A stretch of 64,000 nt of DNA, taken from Magnetospirillum sp. ME-1 (GTDB lineage: Bacteria; Pseudomonadota; Alphaproteobacteria; Rhodospirillales; Magnetospirillaceae). The stretch covers positions 1,364,907 through 1,428,906 of the forward strand of contig NZ_CP015848.1 in assembly GCF_002105535.1 (NCBI RefSeq), written 5' to 3'. Numbering within the stretch: position 1 is the first letter of the stretch; every line of letters begins with the position of its first letter. A program made the position numbers and the translations under genes. The notes beneath the pieces were generated by a model that had not been told where the DNA came from, did not search any database, and saw nothing but the letters and a program-made list of their open reading frames with translations. Below are positions 53,102 to 64,000 of the stretch, in pieces.

Positions 53102-53419
53102 TTAGCGGTTGACGGTGACGTTCACCGACTGGTTCCACACCAGACCCAGCTTGCCCGAGCCGTCGGAGAAGGTGTAGGGCGTGCCGTTGAGATTGACCGC
53201 GAAGGCGGCGGGGCCGCCCCAGTTGATGCCCATCATGGTGATGCTGTAGGTACCGCCGGGCACCAGCACCGAACCCAGATTGATGGAATAGTTCACCGGG
53301 TCGTTGTAGCCGGAGCTGATGTGGAGGACTTCCACGGCGGCGGTGCCGCCGTTGGGGCTGACGGGAATTGCGATCACATAGAGCTCGTTGTCGCACTTCG
53401 AAACGGAAAGCTGAGTCAT
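53102..53419 (-). CDS. Small beta-rich protein of unknown function
   Basis: A 105-residue protein without signal peptide or membrane segment. It alternates hydrophobic and small polar residues with repeated Gly turns (YVIAIPVSPNGGTAAVEVLH, GGTYSITMMGINWGGPAAF), which suggests a beta-sandwich. One Cys lies in SVSKCDNEL. No family is recognised. ATG 53419 has AAAGGGG six bases upstream; an ATG two codons earlier is too close to that site. The region upstream is AT-rich and looks unlike its neighbours. Confidence 0.75.
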   Translation of the reverse strand: MTQLSVSKCDNELYVIAIPVSPNGGTAAVEVLHISSGYNDPVNYSINLGSVLVPGGTYSITMMGINWGGPAAFAVNLNGTPYTFSDGSGKLGLVWNQSVNVTVNR

Positions 53420-53675
53420 ATCCATCCCCTTTTGGTCAGGTGTTGCCGCGAACGGCTCCCATGCGAGCTGCGCCCGCACATCCAATAACCTAAAGATGAA
53501 TAAATATCTGTCACGACTCGGAATAATACGGTTATTGCCGATTTTATACATGTAATACGCGCACATGAAATGAGCGCTCCGATGTAATCGCCGGCCCCCC
53601 CCCCGAATACCTCGACTGGCCCAAGAACCGCCGAAGGGAGTAGAATGTACCCGGATGGTGAAGGGGGGAGCGCCC
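53420..53675. promoter_or_regulatory. AT-rich divergent gap
   Basis: The 250-bp gap separates the small protein gene and the HD-GYP gene. On the minus strand several -10-like hexamers occur (TATAAA near 53545, TATTAT near 53523). A run of nine C lies near 53597. No clear operator was found. Confidence 0.35.
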
Positions 53676-54887
53676 ATGGGTGCGATTCCGAGCGTTTTCG
53701 ATCTCGACCGTCTGGTTCTGGCCCTGTCCGACGCCTTTGATCTGGTGGGGGTGGACAAGACCGGCCATTCGCGCCGTGTCGGGCTGGTGGCGGCCCGCAT
53801 CGCCGAGGATCTGGGCTGGGAGAACGGCGAAATCCGCACCTTGTTGCGGGCCGCCCTGCTGCATGATTGCGGCGTCTCCACCACCGGCGAGCACCACGAT
53901 TTGATGGGAGCGCTGCGCTGGGCGGATTCGGTCGAGCATTGCCAGCGGGGCGCCGGATACCTGTCTTCGATCCCGGAACTGGCGGTGCTGGCGCCAATGG
54001 TGGCCGAGCACCACACCGCCTGGACCAATCTGTGCAACCGGGGCGTTGACGAGGGCGTGGCGCTGGCCGCCAACCTGATCTGCCTGGCCGACCGCACCGA
54101 CGCGCTGCTCCAGGGCGGCGCCACTCCCGGGCGCGATCTGGTGGCGGCGCTGAAAAGTCACGGCGGCTATTTCGCGCCCCAATCTCTGGCGGCGCTGGAC
54201 CGTTTGTCCCGCTGCGAGGCTTTCTGGTTCGCGCTGGACGAGCCGGTCCTGTCGGAAGCCCTGGCCCGCCTGACCGCCCTGGGGCCGCCCCAATTGCTGG
54301 AGGCCGGCGCGGTGGTGCGGCTGGCCGCCGTGGTCGGCGGCATCATCGACCGCAAGAGTCCCTATACCGAGTGCCACAGCGGCGGGGTGGCCAAGGTCTC
54401 GGTCTTGCTGGGCCGGGCCATGGGGCTGTGCGAGGCGACCCGGCGGGGGCTCGAGATCGCCGGCTACCTCCACGACATCGGCAAGCTGCGCATTCCCGAC
54501 GAGTTGCTGGACCGCCAGGGCGCGCTCGACGCCGCCGACCGCCTGCGCATGGCCCGGCACGCCTTTGACACGCGGGTGATCCTCACCCACGCCTTCGGTC
54601 CCGGCGCCATCGCCGATTGGGCCGCCTTTCACCACGAATGCCTGTCGGGCAACGGTTATCCCTTCCATCTGAAGGAGGGTGATCTGTGCCTGGAGGCGCG
54701 CATCGTGGCGGTGGCCGACGTGTTCCAGGCTTTGGCCCAGCACCGGCCCTACCGCGCCCCGCTGACGCCCGACGAAATCGCCGCCCTGATGGACGGCATG
54801 GTGTTCGCCGGCAAGCTGGACCCGCAAGTGGTGGCCGCCTGCAAGGAGCATCTGGAGGAATGCTGGGCGGCGGCGACGGGCGGGTGA
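53676..54887 (+). CDS. HD domain / HD-GYP phosphodiesterase-like protein
   Basis: A 403-residue protein with two HD-type domains and no sensor or membrane segment. The N-terminal one (about 20-130) has GHSRRVGLVAARIAEDLG and ALLHDCGVS. The C-terminal HD-GYP domain has AGYLHDIGKLRIPDELL, FHHECLSGNGYPFHL and RIVAVADVFQALAQHRPYR, with the metal and GYP residues intact, so it may hydrolyse cyclic di-GMP. ATG 53676 has an AGGGGGGAG site; ATG 53655 would add seven residues and lacks one. Confidence 0.9.
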   Translation: MGAIPSVFDLDRLVLALSDAFDLVGVDKTGHSRRVGLVAARIAEDLGWENGEIRTLLRAALLHDCGVSTTGEHHDLMGALRWADSVEHCQRGAGYLSSIPELAVLAPMVAEHHTAWTNLCNRGVDEGVALAANLICLADRTDALLQGGATPGRDLVAALKSHGGYFAPQSLAALDRLSRCEAFWFALDEPVLSEALARLTALGPPQLLEAGAVVRLAAVVGGIIDRKSPYTECHSGGVAKVSVLLGRAMGLCEATRRGLEIAGYLHDIGKLRIPDELLDRQGALDAADRLRMARHAFDTRVILTHAFGPGAIADWAAFHHECLSGNGYPFHLKEGDLCLEARIVAVADVFQALAQHRPYRAPLTPDEIAALMDGMVFAGKLDPQVVAACKEHLEECWAAATGG

Positions 54888-54919
54888 CGGGGCGTTCCGA
54901 CTAGGGTAATCTCGCCGCC

Positions 54920-58383
<3,464 letters not shown>

Positions 58384-58384
<1 letters not shown>

Positions 58385-58857
58385 TGGCGTCCAAGTGGCT
58401 GACGGCTTTGGTGGTGTTCCTGGGCCTTGCCGCCTGCACCCCGTCCGAATTCGCCGAACCGCCGGAGGTGGTGCTGCTGTCCATGGTGCCGGTGGACGTG
58501 TCGCTGATGGAGCAGCGCCTCGCGGTGACCCTTCGGGTGCGCAATCCCAACAACACCGCCATGAGCATCGACGGCATGCGCTTTGCCATCGACATCAACG
58601 GCCATAGCTTCGCCAAGGGCACCAGCGACAAGGCGGTCACCGTGCCCCGCCTGGGCGAGACCGAGGTGGCGGGGGTGGCCCATGTCTCCACCACCGATCT
58701 GATGCGCCAGATGCTGGGCGTTCCCGATTCCAAGGGCGTGGAGTACCGGCTGTCCGGTTCCCTGTTCCTGACCCATGGCGGCCGGGCGGCCTTCGACCAG
58801 TCGGGCGATTTTGACTTCGCCTCGGCCCTGGGCGGGGCGGGAGCCAAGAGGCATTGA
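58384..58857 (+). CDS. LEA14-like (WHy domain) lipoprotein
   Basis: A 157-residue predicted lipoprotein. The signal WLTALVVFLGLAACTP has lipobox LAAC with Cys18. The rest matches the LEA_2/WHy fold: LAVTLRVRNPNNTAMSIDGM and FAIDINGHSFAKGTS. Proteins of this fold are linked to desiccation or stress, with no known enzyme activity. The start overlaps the dnaE stop (TGATG), an unusual coupling. Confidence 0.85.
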
Positions 58858-58899
58858 CGAACGCCGTTTCGCCGCCTAACACAATTCTCCGACTTTCAT

Positions 58900-59002
58900 T
58901 CGTCACCCCCGCGAAGGCGGGGGTCCATGTGGATGCTGATCAGGCGCCCGGCTCGATGGCGTTTTCGCGGCCCCATGGATTCCCGCCTTCGCGGGAATGA
59001 CG
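58900..59002. repeat. Palindromic intergenic repeat, family C
   Basis: A 103-bp element whose left end forms CCCCCGCGAAGGCGGGGG, and whose right end forms TCCCGCCTTCGCGGGA. The outer parts (TCGTCA...TCCATG and CATGGA...TGACGG) pair with each other. It resembles repeats common in Rhodospirillales genomes, and its right end is only 17 bp before the GH17 gene. Confidence 0.85.
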
Positions 59003-59019
59003 GCTTTGATGGAAACCCC

Positions 59020-60699
59020 ATGAACCGCTTCATCGTCCTGTTCGCCGTCTTCGTCCTGGCCGTCCTCAACGCCGCCGGCTGGTGGTGGTTCAACCGGCCG
59101 GTGCCGGTGGAGCTGTCGTTCAACGAGCCGTTCCCCTCGGTGTCCTTCGCGCCGTTCCGCCGCGGCCAGGGGCCGATCACCCAGGTCTATCCCACGTCCG
59201 ACCAGATCGCCCAGGACATGAAGAGCCTGGTGGGCGTGGCCAGGGGCGTGCGCACCTACACCTCGCGCGAAGGCCTGGACGTGGTGCCGGAACTGGGGCG
59301 CAAATACGGCATCGAGGTCACCCACTCGGCCTGGCTGGGCAAGAAGTTCGCCATCAACGACGCCGAGGTGGACGCCCTGATCAAGGCGGCCAACGCCTAT
59401 CCCGACGTCATCAAGCGGGTGATCGTCGGCAACGAGGTGCTGCTGCGCCAGGACCTGCCCCCCGAGCAGCTGATCGGCTACATCCGCAAGGTCAAGGCGG
59501 CGGTGAAGCAGCCGGTGTCCTATGCCGACGTCTGGGCCTTCTGGCTGAAATACCCGGAGGTGGCGAGGGAAGTGGACTTCCTCACCATCCACATCCTGCC
59601 CTATTGGGAGGACGAGCCCATCGGCGTGGACGGCGCCGCCAAGCACATCGTCGCCATCTATAAGCGCATGGCCGAGCAGTTCGGCAAGCCCATCCTGATC
59701 GGCGAGGCCGGCTGGCCGACGCGCGGCCGTTCGCGCGGACCGGCGGTGGCCGACATGGAGAACGCGGCGCGCTTCGTGCGCACGCTGGCCCTGGTCTCCA
59801 AGGAGAACGGCTTCGACTACAACGTGGTCGAGGCCTTCGACCAGCCGTGGAAGGCCTTCCTGGAAGGGACCGTGGGGGCCAAGTGGGGCGTGGTGGACGA
59901 GAACCGCCGGGTCAAGTACGCCATGTCCGGCCCGGTCGAGCCCAGCCCCGACTGGCCGCGCCATGCGGCTGCCGCGGTGCTGATCGGTTCGGCCCTGTCC
60001 TTGGCGCTGCTGTGGCGGCGCTGGGAGCGCTACGAGCTGAAGGGGGGGCTGTTCGTGCTGGTCCTGGCCCAGCTGGCCGGGCTGTTCATCACCTGGCAGA
60101 CCGTCAACGCCCTGGCCATGGCCTATGACCGGCTCGAGGATGCCTGGGCCTGGGCCCGCATCTTGCTGCATGCCGCCCTGGCCGTCACCCTGGCCTGGGC
60201 CGCCGCCCGGCAATTCCGCCGCGAACCGGCCAGGCTGACTTGGCCGTGGGCGGAAAAGTTCGTGCCGCTCTACGGCTTTGCCGCCATCGTGGTGGGGGCG
60301 ACCCTGCTGCTGCACGGCCGCTATCGCGATATTCCGCCCGTCGAGTTCCTGGCGCCCTGCATCGGTCTTACCCTTTACGGCCTGGGCCGCATGATGGTCC
60401 TGGGCCAGCCATGGAAGGAGGCCTTCGCCGCCGGAAGGCTGTTCGGCGGCGAGGGGTTCGGCATGGCCCGGCGCTTCACCATCGGGCTGGCCCTGTCCGC
60501 CCTGGCGGCGCCGCTGTCGGAAGCCTGGGCCCTGTCGCGGGGCGACGATTTCATCACGTCCCATCCCCAATGGTCGGACCGCCTTCCCCTGTTGGTCCGC
60601 GCCCTGTGGGAGAACCAGGAGATGTGCGTCTGGGCCGCCATGGTGGTGGTGATGATCCTGCCGTTCTGGGCTGAATGGCGATTGCGCTTGGAAAGGTGA
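59020..60699 (+). CDS. GH17-family glycosidase/transglycosidase with membrane domain
   Basis: A 559-residue protein. After an N-terminal anchor (residues 4-24) comes a GH17 beta-1,3-glucanase domain (about 45-310) with acid/base Glu139 (IVGNEVLLR) and nucleophile Glu229 (LIGEAGWPT). A C-terminal region of about seven or eight helices follows. This architecture is seen in rhizobial NdvC-like proteins that help make beta-1,3/1,6-glucans, so it may branch or trim a periplasmic glucan. ATG 59020 lies just after a repeat; no strong ribosome site is visible. Confidence 0.9.
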   Translation: MNRFIVLFAVFVLAVLNAAGWWWFNRPVPVELSFNEPFPSVSFAPFRRGQGPITQVYPTSDQIAQDMKSLVGVARGVRTYTSREGLDVVPELGRKYGIEVTHSAWLGKKFAINDAEVDALIKAANAYPDVIKRVIVGNEVLLRQDLPPEQLIGYIRKVKAAVKQPVSYADVWAFWLKYPEVAREVDFLTIHILPYWEDEPIGVDGAAKHIVAIYKRMAEQFGKPILIGEAGWPTRGRSRGPAVADMENAARFVRTLALVSKENGFDYNVVEAFDQPWKAFLEGTVGAKWGVVDENRRVKYAMSGPVEPSPDWPRHAAAAVLIGSALSLALLWRRWERYELKGGLFVLVLAQLAGLFITWQTVNALAMAYDRLEDAWAWARILLHAALAVTLAWAAARQFRREPARLTWPWAEKFVPLYGFAAIVVGATLLLHGRYRDIPPVEFLAPCIGLTLYGLGRMMVLGQPWKEAFAAGRLFGGEGFGMARRFTIGLALSALAAPLSEAWALSRGDDFITSHPQWSDRLPLLVRALWENQEMCVWAAMVVVMILPFWAEWRLRLER

Positions 60700-60704
60700 G
60701 TCCG

Positions 60705-61511
60705 ATGAGTCAGTCAGCTCTCTCTCTGCCGCCCTATCTGGGGGTGGCGCCCACCCGTTACGGCACCATGCTGTTTCCGGCGGGCGACATCTGGGTTGGG
60801 CGCTCGATTGCCACCTACGGCGAATATTCAGAGGGCGAGACCGATCTGTTCCGCCACTTCATCCGGGCCGGCGATACCGTGGTGGAAGCGGGCGCCAATA
60901 TCGGCGGCCTGACCCTGCCCCTGGCCGGGCTGGTGGGGGCGCAAGGACGGGTGCTGGCCTTCGAGGCGCAGCGCGCCATTCACGCCATCCTCACCACCAA
61001 CCTGCTGCTCAATGGCTTCAGGCACGTCTGGGCCGAGCGGGTGGCCTTGGGCGCCGAGGCGGGGACCATCAAGGTTCCCGAACTGGATATCTCGCGGGTC
61101 GAGAATTTCGGCGGCGTGTCGTTGGGCGGCGAGGAAGGGGAGGATTGCCCCGTCCGCACCCTGGATTCCTATAACCTGGCGGCCGTGAAGCTGATCAAGA
61201 TCGACGTGGAAGGCGCCGAATCCGAGGTCATCGACGGGGCGCGGGACACCATTCTGCGCACCCGCCCGCTGCTTTATGTGGAGAACGACCGCCGGGACAA
61301 GTCGGCGGCGCTGATCAAGCGCATCCTCGACCTGGGCTATCGGCTGTGGTGGCACGTGGTGCCGCTTTACTCGCCCCACAATCCCCGCGGCAATGCCGAG
61401 AACGTGTTCGGCGGGACCGCTTCGCTCAACATGGCCTGCCTGCCCAAGGAAAGCGGGGCGGCCTTCGGCGGCATCGAGATCCTGTCGCCCGACGCGCCGC
61501 CGCCGTTCTGA
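60705..61511 (+). CDS. FkbM-family methyltransferase
   Basis: A 268-residue SAM-dependent methyltransferase. The SAM loop is DTVVEAGANIGGLTLPLAGL (with EAGANIGG), followed by FEAQRAIHAILTTNLLLNG and LIKIDVEGAESEVIDGARD, the FkbM hallmark. FkbM enzymes methylate hydroxyls of sugars or secondary metabolites. It is five bases after the GH17 gene, so a role in glucan or glycan modification is possible. ATG 60705 has AAAGGTGAG upstream. Confidence 0.9.
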   Translation: MSQSALSLPPYLGVAPTRYGTMLFPAGDIWVGRSIATYGEYSEGETDLFRHFIRAGDTVVEAGANIGGLTLPLAGLVGAQGRVLAFEAQRAIHAILTTNLLLNGFRHVWAERVALGAEAGTIKVPELDISRVENFGGVSLGGEEGEDCPVRTLDSYNLAAVKLIKIDVEGAESEVIDGARDTILRTRPLLYVENDRRDKSAALIKRILDLGYRLWWHVVPLYSPHNPRGNAENVFGGTASLNMACLPKESGAAFGGIEILSPDAPPPF

Positions 61512-61516
61512 CCCGT

Positions 61517-61619
61517 ATTGTCATCCCGAGCGGATGCGAGGGATCTCCGCTTGGTGTGGCGGTACCGGTCCTGAAACGTCGAGCCAGGACGAGATCCCTC
61601 CTCCCGATGGTCGTCGGGA
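61517..61619. repeat. Dispersed palindromic repeat, family A copy 3
   Basis: A copy of about 103 bp with left end TTGTCATCCCGAG, inner arms GAGGGATCTC / GAGATCCCTC and right end CCCGATGGTCGTCGGGATG, whose last bases have decayed. Its right third is identical to that of copy 1. It lies between the FkbM and SUMF1-like genes, which are convergent. Confidence 0.9.
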
Positions 61620-61633
61620 TGGAAAAAAGGATG

Positions 61634-62428
61634 CTACGGCAGGGTTTTGGCCAGCCGGAAGCCCAGATTGGCGTTGTGCAGCGGCTGCTTCAGCGAGGCG
61701 CGGTACCAGCTGGTCACCGCCATGGGCAGGTTCAGCGCCGAGCCGCCCCGCGTCACGCGGTAGCAGCCGGTCTCCCAGTCCTTGGAGAATTTCTGGTCCT
61801 TCAGCCCGGCGATGAACTTTTCCAGATAGCAGTCGGCCGTCCATTCCCAGACATTGCCGTGCATGTCGTACAGGCCGAAGGCGTTGGGCTTGCGGCTGCC
61901 CACCTTGTGGGTGACGTTGCCGGAATTGGCGGCGTACCAGGCGTATTCGCCCAGGGTTTTTTCATCCTCGCCGTGGGAATAGGAAGCCGACGACCCGGCG
62001 CGGGCGGCGTATTCCCACTCCACTTCCGTGGGCAGGCGGTAGGTCTGGCCCGACTTGGCGTTCAGCTTGGCGATGAAGTCCTGGATGATCTTCCAGTCCA
62101 CATGCTCGACCGGGTTGTCGGGGCCTTTGTTCTCGCAGGGGTTCGAGCCCATCACCGCTTCCCATTCGGCCTGGGTCACCTCGTACTTGCCGATGGCGTA
62201 GGGCTTGGCGATGGTGATGGTCGGGCGCTTGGGGGCGTCGGGCTCCGGGTCCTCGTAATCCTTGGGATTGCCGGCAACCACCGAGCCGGGGGGGATCACC
62301 ACCATCTCGGGGCAGAAGGCGCAGTCCTTGAAGCTCTTGCCCGGCGCGGGGGTATCGGCGGCCAGGGCGGCGGGGGCCGCCATGGCCAGGGCCAGCAGGA
62401 ATAGGCCGGTGGTGGAGAGCTTGGTCAT
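61634..62428 (-). CDS. Exported SUMF1/FGE-domain protein without the catalytic Cys
   Basis: A 264-residue protein with a Sec signal (LFLLALAMAAPAALAAD). The formylglycine-generating-enzyme fold spans about 40-262: GKYEVTQAEWEAVMGSNPC, YRLPTEVEWEYAARAG, GLYDMHGNVWEWTADCYL and RVTRGGSALNLPMAV. At the active-site segment (RGGSxxCxxxxxRxxxR in true FGE) no Cys is found, so sulfatase activation is unlikely. Such proteins often act in surface or signalling roles. Confidence 0.88.
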   Translation of the reverse strand: MTKLSTTGLFLLALAMAAPAALAADTPAPGKSFKDCAFCPEMVVIPPGSVVAGNPKDYEDPEPDAPKRPTITIAKPYAIGKYEVTQAEWEAVMGSNPCENKGPDNPVEHVDWKIIQDFIAKLNAKSGQTYRLPTEVEWEYAARAGSSASYSHGEDEKTLGEYAWYAANSGNVTHKVGSRKPNAFGLYDMHGNVWEWTADCYLEKFIAGLKDQKFSKDWETGCYRVTRGGSALNLPMAVTSWYRASLKQPLHNANLGFRLAKTLP

Positions 62429-62609
62429 CGTCTCGATCCTTCCCGCTGTCTGGAAATCCGGATGTTCAACACATGTTAATGTGGTGTTGCTTTTTGATAA
62501 TACGACATCAATCTGCAGATGGTTATTGACTTTGGTTAACTACAAAATATTGCTGTTGTTCTCGCCGAGGCCGCCATCCCTAGGCGCGGCCAAAGGATGA
62601 CGGGAAAGC
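62429..62609. promoter_or_regulatory. AT-rich gap upstream of the SUMF1-like gene
   Basis: The 180-bp gap is AT-rich from about 62460 to 62560. It includes CAACAC...GTGTTG (62467-62489) as an imperfect inverted repeat. On the minus strand TAATACC-like hexamers could be a promoter. No terminator with a T-run was found for hemB. Confidence 0.3.

Positions 62610-64000
<1,391 letters not shown>

Overview
The window is high-GC, densely coded chromosomal DNA from an alphaproteobacterium. A nif-type Rnf complex, TRAP and Liv-type importers, a Mg-type HemB, MotAB and many acyl-CoA enzymes together suggest a Rhodospirillales member of the Magnetospirillum kind. That placement is inference from gene content. 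No magnetosome genes, rRNA, tRNA, CRISPR array, prophage or insertion sequence were seen.

Layout. (1) 1-1359: end of a polyamine-type ABC permease and a CPA2 antiporter. (2) 1424-9052: a ten-gene minus-strand Rnf operon (apbE/rnfF, rseC-like, rnfA, B, C, D, G, E, H and an unknown gene), read from a sigma-54-like promoter with a NifA-type upstream site. This fits Rnf supplying low-potential electrons to nitrogenase. (3) 9270-35706: one very large catabolic region. The minus-strand half holds an IclR regulator, acyl-CoA dehydrogenase, acyl-CoA ligase, a complete Liv-type importer, thioesterase, nitronate monooxygenase, an unknown membrane protein, a class III CoA-transferase and a TPR/OGT-like glycosyltransferase. 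The plus-strand half holds crotonases, a hydroxyacyl-CoA dehydrogenase, thiolase, universal stress protein, aldehyde dehydrogenase, esterase, two SDRs, another acyl-CoA dehydrogenase and a TetR regulator. Together these can import an organic acid, activate it to a CoA thioester and carry out beta-oxidation-like steps. The BadH-like SDR and the atypical crotonase hint at alicyclic or dearomatised ring substrates. (4) 35758-41399: parC and a TRAP transporter whose receptor gene converges on its permease genes. (5) 41513-44773: bpt, an RDD protein, motB and motA. (6) 44984-51077: flavin reductase, penicillin-acylase-family hydrolase, methylmalonyl-CoA epimerase, tag and two unknown genes. (7) 51138-58857: lolCD, a small unknown protein, an HD/HD-GYP protein, dnaE and a LEA14-like lipoprotein. 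(8) 59020-64000: GH17 membrane protein, FkbM methyltransferase, SUMF1-like protein, hemB and the end of a metY-like gene.

Non-coding structure. Several roughly 90-106 bp intergenic palindromic repeats are scattered through the window: four copies of one family and two related elements. A perfect 61-bp unit is triplicated across the translation start of tag. Three TGAATG-N2-CATTCA-like boxes precede the 30.5-kb crotonase operon and are good candidates for the operator of the TetR regulator encoded at its end.
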